Assembly (NCBI GenBank): GCA_965657935.1
Contig: CBFHQE010000068.1
Location: forward strand, 1-15,787
Origin: Maricaulis sp965657935
GTDB lineage: Bacteria > Pseudomonadota > Alphaproteobacteria > Caulobacterales > Maricaulaceae
Direction: 5' to 3'
DNA: 15,787 nucleotides
In this document: one piece after another, positions 1 to 7,703 of the stretch
Position numbering within the stretch: the first letter of the stretch is position 1
Layout of the letters: the number at the start of each line of letters is the position of its first letter
The notes under the pieces: generated by a model
Databases searched by the model: none
Seen by the model: only the letters and a program-made list of their open reading frames with translations
What the model was told of the DNA's origin: nothing
Position numbers and translations under genes: made by a program

Positions 1-1
1 G

Positions 2-1375
2 GGCACGCTGATCAAGGGTCCGGTCACGCCCATGGTCGCCGGACTGGCCATCATCGCGCTGTTTGCCTGGGAAAGAAAGCTAGCCTGGCTGAAACCGCTC
101 GCTGTCTGGTGGGGGCCAATTCTGGCCGTCGCCATGGTCCTGCCCTGGCTGATCAGTATCCAGATCGCCACCGACGGCAATTTCCTGCGCGAGGCGCTGG
201 GCGATGATCTGGGTCCGAAACTGGTCTCCAGTCATGAACGCCATGGCGGTCCGATCGGATATCACCTGCTGCTGACGCCCCTGCTCTTTTTCCCGGCGGT
301 GCTGTTCCTGGTCCCGGGCATCGCGCGGATTGTCGGCGCGGTGCGGGGCAAGGATGACCGCGCGGCGTCGATCGCGCGTTTCCTCGTCTGCTGGGCCGTA
401 CCGACCTGGCTGGTCTTCGAGCTGCTGCCGACCAAGCTGCCGCACTATGTGCTGCCGGCCTATCCGGCACTGGCGCTGATGGCGGGCTGGGCCTTTGTCG
501 AGATCGGCAAGGCTGCCAATTGGCAGCGCTGGGTCAGCTGGGGCCTCTTTGCCTTTGCCGGACTGGTCTTTGCCATCGTTATTCCGACCGCCTTCCTGAT
601 CTATGGCAACAATGCCAGCTGGGACGCGGTACGCCTGTCCCTGGCCGGTTTCCAGGGCGGGTTCGACCTGGCGACGGATCCCACAGTCGGGGCGATAGTG
701 GTCCTCACGAGCGGGGTTTTCGCGGCCCTGGTGGGCGCGACCCTGCTCAGCGAACGATTGCGCAACAGCGTACTGGTTCTCACTCTTGTGGTCGCCTCCG
801 GCCTCGCCTGGCAAGTCGCCGCCCGCGGCGTCGCCCTGCCCAGTGCGTATGCGGTTCGCCTGGCGGACCAGGTCCGAGCAGCACGGGAATATTCCGAAAC
901 GATTACAGGCGTGCCCGCCGGCGAAATCCTCACGGCGTCGAGCTATACCGAGCCGAGCCTGGTCTTCTCGCTCGGCTCAGACACGGTGCTGGGGACGACC
1001 GAAGAGGTTCTAGCCTTTGCGGAAAGCCGCGAGGAGCCGACGATGATTGTGCTGGATCTGTCGCGGGATGCCGATTTGCGGCGCCGGTTTACCGGTGTCG
1101 GCGACACCCAATCGGCGACATCTTTGGCTGTCTTGCTTGAACGGATCCGTTCCGATCTGCAGTTGGCCAGTCAGCTCCATACACTCGACATCTGCAGTCA
1201 AAGCCTCGCCAGTGGCACAAACTATTCCCGAGGCGACGAGACCGTATTGGTGATCATGTATACCCGATGCGCCGACGACAATGGCGGCCTCTATCCCGAA
1301 CCGCGCATCGCTGGTGGCACTGAACACTGGTCTTACCCACCTTCCCAGGACTCCCCCAATGACCCGCAAGATTGA
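2..1375 (+). CDS. ArnT/PMT-family membrane glycosyltransferase, 3' part
   Basis: The reading frame is open from base 2, so the gene starts upstream of the window; the first ATG at 32 is internal. The first visible residues, LIKGP, match a motif of the ArnT/PMT (GT39/GT83) family, which moves a sugar from a polyprenyl-phosphate carrier to lipid A or another acceptor on the periplasmic side of the inner membrane. Several hydrophobic segments follow, then TKLPHYVLPAYPAL at about residues 143-156 of the 457 visible, also a family hallmark. The last ~190 residues are a soluble, probably periplasmic domain containing YTEPSLVFSLG, seen in alphaproteobacterial relatives. The catalytic N-terminal loops lie outside the window. 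The 3' end overlaps the next gene by 17 bases, suggesting co-transcription. The family is fairly sure; donor and acceptor are unknown, so no symbol is given. Confidence 0.85.
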   Translation, partial: GTLIKGPVTPMVAGLAIIALFAWERKLAWLKPLAVWWGPILAVAMVLPWLISIQIATDGNFLREALGDDLGPKLVSSHERHGGPIGYHLLLTPLLFFPAVLFLVPGIARIVGAVRGKDDRAASIARFLVCWAVPTWLVFELLPTKLPHYVLPAYPALALMAGWAFVEIGKAANWQRWVSWGLFAFAGLVFAIVIPTAFLIYGNNASWDAVRLSLAGFQGGFDLATDPTVGAIVVLTSGVFAALVGATLLSERLRNSVLVLTLVVASGLAWQVAARGVALPSAYAVRLADQVRAAREYSETITGVPAGEILTASSYTEPSLVFSLGSDTVLGTTEEVLAFAESREEPTMIVLDLSRDADLRRRFTGVGDTQSATSLAVLLERIRSDLQLASQLHTLDICSQSLASGTNYSRGDETVLVIMYTRCADDNGGLYPEPRIAGGTEHWSYPPSQDSPNDPQD

Positions 1376-2261
1376 AATCGTTGAAGTTGGTCCGCGAGAC
1401 GGGCTGCAGAATGATCCGGTTCTCATGCCGACGGACGTCAAGATCGAGTTCGTGGAACGCCTGATCGATGCCGGTGTGAAACGCATGGAAGCGGCCAGTT
1501 TCGTGCATCCCAAACTCGTCCCGGCCATGGCCGACAGTGCCGAGGTGATGCAACAGGTGCCGCGCGTTGATGGTGTCAAATACATCGGCCTTGCCCTCAA
1601 CGAAAAAGGCATGCGCCGCGCCCTCGACAGTCAGTGTGACGAGGTCAACTACGTCATGGTGGCCTCACCCGGTTTCGGGCTGAAAAACCAGAACGCCACG
1701 CCGCAGCAGACCGCCGACCTGTTCGACCAGATCGCGGTGCTGGCCCACGACGATGGCGTACCGGTCTCGGTTACGGTTTCAGTGGCCTTTGGTGACCCGT
1801 TTGATGGCGAGGTTGAGCCGCAGATCCTCGGCGAACTCGCAGGCCGGGCCCGCGCTGCCGGAGCCGTCGAGTTGGCGCTGGGTGACACCATCGGTGTTGC
1901 CGATCCCTGGTCCGTGCGCCGGGCGCTGGATATCGTCAAGGCGCAGTCCGGAGACATGCGCATCCGCATGCATTTCCACAACACCCGCAACACGGCCATG
2001 GCCAATATCTATGCCGCGATCGAAGCCGGCGTCGATGTTATCGATGCCTCGGTTGGGGGCATTGGCGGCTGTCCGTTCGCGCCCGCTGCAACCGGCAATG
2101 TGGCCACGGAAGACGTCGTCTACATGCTCGACCGTTCCGGTATCGAGACGGGTCTCGATCTCGACAAGCTGATCGCGACGGCAAAATGGCTGGAAACAGA
2201 CGGGCTGAAACACCCGGTCGAGAGTGCGCTTTCGCGCGCTGGCGGTTTTCCGAAACCGTAA
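1359..2261 (+). CDS. Hydroxymethylglutaryl-CoA lyase family protein
   Basis: A 300-residue TIM-barrel lyase of the HMG-CoA lyase family, which splits HMG-CoA into acetoacetate and acetyl-CoA in leucine and ketone-body catabolism. By memory of the human enzyme, key residues line up with a constant offset of 28: R13 and D14 (VGPRDGLQN), E44, metal ligands H205 and H207 (MHFHNT), catalytic C238 (GGCPFA) and N247. The start at 1359 is chosen because the protein then opens MTRKIEIVEVGPRDG as in relatives and AGGA lies 8 bases upstream; a longer frame from 1281 would run inside the upstream gene. Two positions near the active site differ from the human sequence: SFVHPKLVP where human has SFVSPKWVP. 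A paralogue acting on a related 3-hydroxyacyl-CoA is therefore possible. Its coupling to a glycosyltransferase gene has no obvious metabolic logic. Confidence 0.88.
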   Translation: MTRKIEIVEVGPRDGLQNDPVLMPTDVKIEFVERLIDAGVKRMEAASFVHPKLVPAMADSAEVMQQVPRVDGVKYIGLALNEKGMRRALDSQCDEVNYVMVASPGFGLKNQNATPQQTADLFDQIAVLAHDDGVPVSVTVSVAFGDPFDGEVEPQILGELAGRARAAGAVELALGDTIGVADPWSVRRALDIVKAQSGDMRIRMHFHNTRNTAMANIYAAIEAGVDVIDASVGGIGGCPFAPAATGNVATEDVVYMLDRSGIETGLDLDKLIATAKWLETDGLKHPVESALSRAGGFPKP

Positions 2262-2267
2262 CCGCGC

Positions 2268-3206
2268 CTATTCGGCGGCCTGGTTGGGACGCTCGTCATC
2301 TGCAGGCTTTTCAGCCTTACCGAACACAGCGCCAAGCTTGTTGCGGATATCCATCAACAGAACCCGCGTCCAGATCGCCAGGAAAATCGGCCCACTGAGC
2401 AGAAGCGTGGCAATACGTTGCAGCGGCCCAGGATAGAATTTCCAGAAATACTTCACAAAACCGGAGGCTTTGTGGGTCTCCACTTTCCAGGGGCTGCTCT
2501 CGCTGGTGCCGCCATAATGCAGGATATCGGCACGCGGTTCGAACCAGACCTCGCCGCCCTGCTCGCGAACGGTGCGGCACAGATCGATATCTTCCACGTG
2601 CAGGAAATAGCGCTCGTCGAAGCCGCCAATCTTGTCGAACACATCGCGGCGCATCATCATCGCAGCACCGGACACTGCCGGAACAACGATCATGTCGTCA
2701 GGCAGCGGGTCCTTTTCCCAATGAATGGAGTGCGGCCCGACTGAAACGCGGTCCAGGCCCATGAAACTGCTGGCCGCGGTAATCGGCGTGAGTTCGCCGC
2801 GACGCGCACCACGCTGCTCTGTGCCATCACTGTTGAGAATGCGGCCACCGATAACCCAGTCGCCTCCATTCATGCGGCGCGCGCTCTCCTTGAGGCGCGC
2901 AGCCGTCGAAGGCACCAGAACCGCGTCGGGATTGAGGAAAAGAAGAAGGTCACCAGTCGCCGCTTCAGCACCGAGATTGCACCCCTTGCCGAAACCCAGA
3001 TTGGCGCCGGTTTCCACGAGGGTAAATTTCGGATTTTCCGCAGCGAGGTCACGCAACTCCGCGACAGTTTCGACCGGGTTGTCATGATTGACGAGAACAA
3101 ACTCGTCTACATTCGGCGCCGCAAGCACGGACTTTACCGAATCCATCAACCGTTTGCCCGTTCTCCAGGACACGGTAACAACGCTAAGTCGCTGTTCGCC
3201 GACCAT
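2268..3206 (-). CDS. Family 2 glycosyltransferase (rhamnosyltransferase-like)
   Basis: A 312-residue cytoplasmic GT-A glycosyltransferase. Visible motifs are the N-terminal strand RLSVVTVSW, ANLGFGKGCNLGA at 68-80, the metal/nucleotide-binding NPDA at 92-95 (the DXD equivalent) and VEDIDLC at 204-210 with the likely catalytic acid. A hydrophobic stretch at about 265-287 and a charged tail suggest membrane association. The start at 3206 is preferred over an in-frame ATG at 3323: it forms TAATG with the stop of the upstream ligase gene and has CAGGAAAG 8 bases ahead, whereas the longer version would add 39 low-complexity residues inside that gene. It probably adds a sugar (the WbbL type transfers rhamnose) during polysaccharide assembly. 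It converges on the HMG-CoA lyase gene with only 6 bases between the stops. The sugar is not predictable. Confidence 0.88.
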   Translation of the reverse strand: MVGEQRLSVVTVSWRTGKRLMDSVKSVLAAPNVDEFVLVNHDNPVETVAELRDLAAENPKFTLVETGANLGFGKGCNLGAEAATGDLLLFLNPDAVLVPSTAARLKESARRMNGGDWVIGGRILNSDGTEQRGARRGELTPITAASSFMGLDRVSVGPHSIHWEKDPLPDDMIVVPAVSGAAMMMRRDVFDKIGGFDERYFLHVEDIDLCRTVREQGGEVWFEPRADILHYGGTSESSPWKVETHKASGFVKYFWKFYPGPLQRIATLLLSGPIFLAIWTRVLLMDIRNKLGAVFGKAEKPADDERPNQAAE

Positions 3207-4411
3207 TACACTGACTTTCCTGAGCGCAGCAACAGAACCGCCGTAGCCGCCAGTGCGACTGCCCCCTGATGCCATTCCTGCCAGGCACCATACGAGAAAA
3301 GCAGTAGGCTTGCATAGACCCAAACAACCCAGACAGTTGCCATAGCCTGAAATTTCGTCAGCGATTTCGCAGCATTCAGCCGCTCGCCCAGACCGATGAG
3401 CGTAACCGCCAACAAAAGTACACCCACAACGCCGGTTTCCAGCCAGACATGCAGCGCCGCATTGTGGGGATGAAGGGGCAGTGCTTCAACAGTGAAGCCC
3501 GGGATCTCAATATCTGACTGAACGCTTCGCGCGGCATCGAGACCCTGTCCGATCCAGGGCGACTGCCAGATCTCATCAGAGACGTAAGTCCAGATCTCCA
3601 AACGCCAGATCCAGGACAAGGGAAGACTATCGCGGAGGCCATCTGGAATAAGCTGTATCAAGCCGGGAAGCGCGATCGGCATGACCAGAACCGCGCCCGC
3701 CAAACCACCGAATGTCGCCGCGACGGCCTGCCGTGGAAAGTACCAGGCGCAGGCCATGCCGATTGCTCCAAGAAACAGCGCAGCAGCGTTGACCTGCATG
3801 TCGAAACTCAGCGCGGCCAGCAAGATCAGTCCGGACAGGATTCCGCCCAGCAAGGGCCCACCCTTTTTCCAGCTCAACAGGATGGCAGGCCCACTAACTA
3901 GAAGTAATGGCGCCACGCCATGCCCTAGCGAGCGGTTGACCACGAAAAGCGTATCCCGAGTAGTGGCTTCAAGGTCTTCATTTTTAACCTTGAAGGCCAA
4001 GGTTGCGCTTCCATTCGTCATTGCTTCGAGGAAGAAAAACAGCGACGCCGCAAAAACGAAGAAAATCAAAGACGCTTCAATGCGAGCGCGCCATCGCCCC
4101 GTCTGTTGCCCGATCCGATAGGCGAACAGAATGTAGAGCGGCACGCCAAACAGAAATTTCGGTATCTGTTGCGGGTCATCGTGCGGCGACCAGAGGAAGC
4201 TGATCGACGTCCAGACCAGAAACAGGCCGGCCGGGATGACGACCCAGGGCCAACGAATACGGCGCCAGGAGTGCAGGCGCAAGGGTGCAATCACCATCCC
4301 CGCCAACGCCATCAATGGCGCGATCAACAGCCCGCTGGCCATGACGGCCGGGTAGGCCAGGATGAACATGGCACATCCAACAATACCTACCCGGGCTTCG
4401 TCTTGTTTCAT
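3206..4411 (-). CDS. O-antigen ligase / Wzy-like polytopic membrane protein
   Basis: A 401-residue, very hydrophobic protein with roughly ten membrane segments. A periplasmic loop at about 260-320 carries RLEIWTYVSDEIWQSPWIGQGL (R270) and then LPLHPHNAALHVWLETGVVG (H314, H316). This R...HxHN arrangement marks the O-antigen ligase/polymerase family (PF04932), which uses undecaprenyl-linked glycan as donor and either joins it to lipid A-core (WaaL) or polymerises repeat units (Wzy). Ligase and polymerase cannot be told apart by eye. The gene starts 25 bases after the thrS stop and its TAA overlaps the ATG of the glycosyltransferase gene, so these two are probably translationally coupled and made from a thrS read-through transcript. 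No strong Shine-Dalgarno sequence precedes its ATG. Confidence 0.85.
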   Translation of the reverse strand: MKQDEARVGIVGCAMFILAYPAVMASGLLIAPLMALAGMVIAPLRLHSWRRIRWPWVVIPAGLFLVWTSISFLWSPHDDPQQIPKFLFGVPLYILFAYRIGQQTGRWRARIEASLIFFVFAASLFFFLEAMTNGSATLAFKVKNEDLEATTRDTLFVVNRSLGHGVAPLLLVSGPAILLSWKKGGPLLGGILSGLILLAALSFDMQVNAAALFLGAIGMACAWYFPRQAVAATFGGLAGAVLVMPIALPGLIQLIPDGLRDSLPLSWIWRLEIWTYVSDEIWQSPWIGQGLDAARSVQSDIEIPGFTVEALPLHPHNAALHVWLETGVVGVLLLAVTLIGLGERLNAAKSLTKFQAMATVWVVWVYASLLLFSYGAWQEWHQGAVALAATAVLLLRSGKSV

Positions 4412-4436
4412 GAGGTTCGCCGTTCCGCTCGCCGGT

Positions 4437-6371
4437 CTAGCGCTTCAGATCCGGCGGGGTCGCCTTGTCGCTCAACTGAGCGATGGCATCCGCCAACGAT
4501 ATGACTTCCTGCGTGCGGCCTTCCTCGCCCAGGAAACGCAGGGCCACAGCGCCCTCCTCGGCTTCCTTGCGACCAACCACGGCGATGACCGGCACTTTGC
4601 CGACCGAGTGTTCGCGGACCTTGTAATTGATCTTCTCGTTCCGGAAATCCGTTTCCACGCGCAGTCCAGCGTCCGACATGGCCTGGCGAACCTCCTCGGC
4701 ATACGCGTCTGCATCGGACGTGATCGTCGCAACGACGATCTGACGCGGGGCCAGCCAGAAGGGCAGCTTGCCGGAATAGTTCTCGATCAGCACGCCCAGG
4801 AACCGCTCCAGCGAGCCCAGAATCGCACGGTGCAGCATGACTGGACGATGCTTTTCGGAATCCTCGCCGACAAAGACTGCGTCAAGGCGCTCCGGCAGGT
4901 TGAAGTCACACTGGATCGTGCCCGTCTGCCATTCCCGACCGATGGCGTCCTTCACCACGAAGTCGAGTTTGGGGCCATAAAAGGCGCCATCACCCGGATT
5001 GTGTTCGTAATCCAGGCCTGACGCTTCAGCCGCGGCAACCAGCGCGGCTTCCGCTTTGTCCCAGACATCGTCCGAGCCGACGCGCATTTCAGGTCGGTCA
5101 GAGAATTTGATCCGAGGCTCTTCAAAGCCGAAATCCTCGTAGACGGATTTCAGGAGCTCACAGAAGGCCGTCACTTCCGCGGTGATCTGGTCGACCGTGC
5201 AGAAGATGTGCGCATCATCCTGCACAAAACCGCGTACCCGCATCAGGCCGTGCAGCGAGCCGGAGGGCTCGTAGCGGTGACAGGAACCGAACTCCGCCAG
5301 TCGCAAGGGCAGATCGCGATAGGATTTTTGACCCTGGTTGAAGACCTGGACGTGACACGGACAGTTCATCGGCTTGACCGCCAGGACTTTCTCTTCCTGG
5401 TCGATGGAGGAGATGAACATGTTTTCGCGGTACTTGTCCCAGTGGCCTGAGGCCTCCCAGAACTTGCGATCCATCAGCTGCGGCGTCTTGATCTCGACAT
5501 AACCGCTGTCTTCCAGACGGCGGCGCATATAGTTCTCGACCGCGCGATACAGCGTCCAGCCATTGGGGTGCCAGAAAACCTGGCCCTGAGCCTCTTCCTG
5601 AAAGTGAAACAGCTCCATCTGTTTGCCGAGGCGGCGGTGGTCGCGCTTCTCGGCCTCTTCCAGACGGTGCAGGTGCGCCTTGAGCTGTTTGTCGTCCAGC
5701 CAGGCCGTACCATAGATGCGCTGCAGCTGGGCATTGCGGTGATCACCGCGCCAATAGGCGCCGGCCACCTTCATCAGCTTGAACGCCTTGCCGATCTTGC
5801 CCGTGGACGGCAGGTGCGGGCCACGGCACAGGTCGAACCACTCGCCCTGGCGGTAGATCGTGATTGTCTCGCTTTCGGGAAGGTCCTCAATCAGCTCTGC
5901 CTTGAAGGCCTCGCCCATTTCCTTGAACCTGGCGATCGCGGCATTACGATCCCAGACTTCGCGCTCGAACGGCAGGTCGGCATCAACGATCTGGCGCATG
6001 CGCTTTTCGATCGCTTCAAAATCTTCCGTCGAGAAAGGTTCATCGCGGGCGAAATCATAATAGAAGCCGTCCTCGATCGCCGGGCCAATCGTGACCTGCG
6101 TGCCAGGGAAAAGCTCCTGAACCGCCTGGGCCAGAATATGTGCCGTATCGTGGCGGACCAGCTCCAGAGCCTCCGCCTCGTCCTTCCGGGTGATCAGCGC
6201 GACGTCGCTGTCGCCGTCGAACGGGCGTTTAAGGTCCCACTCTTCGCCATTGACCTTGGCATAGAGGGACGCCTTGGCCAGGGATTTGGAAATTCCCAGG
6301 GCCAGGTCCAGCGGTGAGGCGCCATCTTCAAGCTCGCGTACAGAGCCGTCGGGAAGCGTGATCTTGATCAT
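4437..6371 (-). CDS. thrS: Threonine--tRNA ligase
   Basis: A full-length 644-residue class II threonyl-tRNA synthetase, which charges tRNA-Thr in the cytoplasm. Domain order is canonical: TGS domain at about 1-62; editing domain with H74xxxH78 and C182 in LCRGPH; catalytic core at about 245-540; anticodon-binding domain at about 545-635. The zinc ligands are visible as C337 (MNCPC), H388 (DDAHIF) and H514 (MLHRA), matching E. coli C334/H385/H511 shifted by three. Class II motif 2 is RLAEFGSCHRYE at 357-368. The ATG shares four bases (ATGA) with the yidD stop, which fixes the start and implies translational coupling. No leader attenuator is visible, as expected when the gene lies inside an operon. 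Confidence 0.98.
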   Translation of the reverse strand: MIKITLPDGSVRELEDGASPLDLALGISKSLAKASLYAKVNGEEWDLKRPFDGDSDVALITRKDEAEALELVRHDTAHILAQAVQELFPGTQVTIGPAIEDGFYYDFARDEPFSTEDFEAIEKRMRQIVDADLPFEREVWDRNAAIARFKEMGEAFKAELIEDLPESETITIYRQGEWFDLCRGPHLPSTGKIGKAFKLMKVAGAYWRGDHRNAQLQRIYGTAWLDDKQLKAHLHRLEEAEKRDHRRLGKQMELFHFQEEAQGQVFWHPNGWTLYRAVENYMRRRLEDSGYVEIKTPQLMDRKFWEASGHWDKYRENMFISSIDQEEKVLAVKPMNCPCHVQVFNQGQKSYRDLPLRLAEFGSCHRYEPSGSLHGLMRVRGFVQDDAHIFCTVDQITAEVTAFCELLKSVYEDFGFEEPRIKFSDRPEMRVGSDDVWDKAEAALVAAAEASGLDYEHNPGDGAFYGPKLDFVVKDAIGREWQTGTIQCDFNLPERLDAVFVGEDSEKHRPVMLHRAILGSLERFLGVLIENYSGKLPFWLAPRQIVVATITSDADAYAEEVRQAMSDAGLRVETDFRNEKINYKVREHSVGKVPVIAVVGRKEAEEGAVALRFLGEEGRTQEVISLADAIAQLSDKATPPDLKR

Positions 6372-6742
6372 TTCTCTTTGTCCTCATGCTCGGCGTGGCC
6401 AGCCGAATGCAGCGTCTCGGGTCTCGAATTTGGTGGGGCTGTCCGGAAGGTCCAGACTTTCCACCAGGGTGTATCTGTTCGTTCCACCGGGGCCGGATCA
6501 AAGCCGAACGTGCCGCCAGGGCGACACCGGCCGAGCCGACCAAACGTCAGCCAGAAACCGCGCCATGGCCCCTGCTCCCGGATCGACTGCATCGAATAGG
6601 CCGAACAGGTCGGCTCATGTCGACAGCGAATGCCGATCGCGTAGAACACGGGCGAGAGCGTCAGCTGATAGACGCGCAAGGCGACGATCATGAGCCAGCT
6701 CACCGGCCCTTTGGCAGACTTGGTCCGTGCGTGCGAACACAT
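6368..6742 (-). CDS. yidD: Membrane protein insertion efficiency factor YidD
   Basis: A small YidD/HlyA-like factor that assists YidC-dependent insertion at the inner membrane. The core motif is clear: C40RHEPTCSAYS at 40-50, then GFWLTFGRLGRC (C73) and FDPAP at 81-85, with an amphipathic N-terminal stretch ALRVYQLTLSPV at 21-32. Family members are usually about 70-90 residues; this one has 124 because a 38-residue hydrophilic tail, rich in His, Glu and Lys at its end, follows the core. The start at 6742 has AAAAGG upstream; an internal ATG at 6691 (residue 18) is possible and would fit the usual family start better. The stop overlaps the thrS start (ATGA). yidD is often beside rnpA in other phyla; here it sits between the NifU-like gene and thrS, an arrangement I recall from other alphaproteobacteria. 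Confidence 0.93.
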   Translation of the reverse strand: MCSHARTKSAKGPVSWLMIVALRVYQLTLSPVFYAIGIRCRHEPTCSAYSMQSIREQGPWRGFWLTFGRLGRCRPGGTFGFDPAPVERTDTPWWKVWTFRTAPPNSRPETLHSAGHAEHEDKEK

Positions 6743-6885
6743 TTGATTTCAAGCCTTTTAACGCTGATGTGCGCCCTGTCCACTCTAGACCTGTTTCGGG
6801 CGCGAATTGCCACTGTTTTTCCTGTGATGATTTTGCCGTTTCGGACCGTTCGCTCTCCCTGCCGGCACGGCCGGGACGAACAGCC
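6743..6885. other. Intergenic spacer upstream of yidD
   Basis: A 143-base gap between the NifU-like stop and the yidD ATG, the longest gap inside the minus-strand gene run. A 5-bp GC hairpin (CCGGC-ACG-GCCGG, 6862-6874) has no T run, so it is not a convincing terminator. The gap is large enough for a separate promoter for yidD-thrS, but I see no good match to an alphaproteobacterial consensus. Just before yidD on the minus strand is AAAAGG, its likely ribosome site. No ORF in the gap looks real. Confidence 0.5.
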
Positions 6886-7332
6886 CTAACCAGTCAACCG
6901 GGTGGACGTTTCGGTCGCTGTCGTGAAAGCCTCCAAGGCGGCTTCAAACGCCAGCATCACCGACTGGTGCCGCGCCGGATAATCGCGTGCACCTTCCAGG
7001 GCGGCGAGCGCCTCAAACCGCCCCTCGGGCACCGGGCCGTCGGACTTCAGCATGGCCAACAGCGCGTCGCGCGCTGCCTCAACCTCGCCCAGGCTGGAAC
7101 CTCGCAGGTTGGCAGAAAGCACAGCAGCAGAGGCCTGCCCCAGCGCACAGGCCTTCACCCGCAGGGCGTGATCGGCAACGACGCCGTCGCGAACGACCAG
7201 ATCCAGTTCCAGCTCGGACCCACACAGGCGGGAGACCCGTCGTACGCGCGCACCCGCCTCTTCGAGCCGGCCGATATGCGGAATGTCTGCGGCCAACCGC
7301 AGTACATCACTGGAATAAAGATCGTCGATCAT
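6886..7332 (-). CDS. NifU/IscU-like scaffold-fold protein with degenerate cluster site
   Basis: A 148-residue protein of the NifU N-terminal/SufU fold, the family that assembles Fe-S clusters and passes them on. Recognisable parts are the opening MIDDLYSSDVL, SRLCGSELELDL around C37, KACALGQASAAVLSAN around C62 and YPARHQSVMLAFEAA at 118-132. In SufU the metal site is Cys, Asp, Cys, Cys (CGD; GCA.S; KC near the C-terminus). Here C37 and C62 remain, but the Asp position is S39 and the third Cys position appears to be S124. I recall similar CGS and RHxS versions in many alphaproteobacteria, so this looks like a fixed subfamily rather than a damaged gene. Whether it still carries a cluster is open. 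It is annotated elsewhere as an iron-sulfur assembly scaffold. Its ATG has no obvious Shine-Dalgarno sequence, but the conserved N-terminus supports the start. Confidence 0.83.
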   Translation of the reverse strand: MIDDLYSSDVLRLAADIPHIGRLEEAGARVRRVSRLCGSELELDLVVRDGVVADHALRVKACALGQASAAVLSANLRGSSLGEVEAARDALLAMLKSDGPVPEGRFEALAALEGARDYPARHQSVMLAFEAALEAFTTATETSTRLTG

Positions 7333-7367
7333 GAGGATTATTTAGTCGAGGAACGCGCCCATGGCTA

Positions 7368-7610
7368 TCAGTTCAGCGAAATGTATTCCCGCTGACCGTG
7401 ACTGAGCACACGCGGGAAGTCGGTCGGGCCTTCCGGCAAGGGCAGGTCACGAGCGTGGATGGCCGCATCAAGCACCGCATAATCTGCCAGCGCCGCTGAG
7501 GCCCGGCAGAGCGTGATCGGGCTGGCGTCGTCAAAGGACATCGCGCGATAGATTGCGTTGAACCGGCCCTTTTCATCAGCACCAGTGAGCAAGACATCGA
7601 AGACAGTCAT
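7368..7610 (-). CDS. Hypothetical small protein, 80 residues
   Basis: I do not recognise a family. The start at 7610 is chosen over an in-frame ATG at 7637 because GAGGGG lies 7 bases upstream and a promoter-like site sits just ahead. The protein opens MTVFDVLLTGADEKGRFNA, has one Cys (position 35 of 80), a helix-prone Ala-rich middle and a Pro-rich LPLPEGPTDFPRV segment, with no signal peptide or membrane segment. It ends 35 bases before the NifU-like gene and follows the acidic 87-residue gene in the same direction. Position, ribosome site and neighbour-like codon use make it a credible gene. A role beside the Fe-S-like protein is a guess from position only. Confidence 0.7.
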   Translation of the reverse strand: MTVFDVLLTGADEKGRFNAIYRAMSFDDASPITLCRASAALADYAVLDAAIHARDLPLPEGPTDFPRVLSHGQREYISLN

Positions 7611-7637
7611 CAGACAACCCCTCACACCATAGCTCAA

Positions 7638-7666
7638 GAACTAGCCCGGTTCTTTAAAACGACCAA
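7638..7666 (-). promoter_or_regulatory. Candidate promoter for the 80-residue gene and NifU-like gene
   Basis: On the minus strand, TTGGTCG (7666-7660), 14 bases, then GCTAGTTC (7645-7638). The alphaproteobacterial housekeeping consensus recalled from Caulobacter is TTGACGS-N10-14-GCTANAWC. The -10 element is nearly perfect; the -35 is partial. The predicted start of transcription would lie about 20 bases before the ATG at 7610. An AAGAAC/GTTCTT inverted repeat with a 7-base loop (7636-7654) overlaps the -10 and could be an operator or chance. Confidence 0.35.
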
Positions 7667-7703
7667 CGCTTTTTAGGGCTTGCGATCGATGCAGCGCCCC
7701 GCA

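Noticed and set aside
80..814. 244-codon minus-strand frame opposite the ArnT-type gene
   Set aside because: Composition rich in Arg, Gln, Gly and Asp, typical of antisense to a hydrophobic membrane protein; the plus-strand frame has clear family motifs.
3207..3323. 39-residue N-terminal extension of the family 2 glycosyltransferase
   Set aside because: It would overlap the ligase gene; the TAATG junction with CAGGAAAG upstream gives a better start directly before the first conserved strand.
5568..6317. 249-codon plus-strand frame opposite thrS
   Set aside because: Shadow of the thrS codon pattern; no motif and no ribosome site.
6862..6874. GC hairpin after the NifU-like gene as a terminator
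   Set aside because: Only five base pairs and no T run on either strand.
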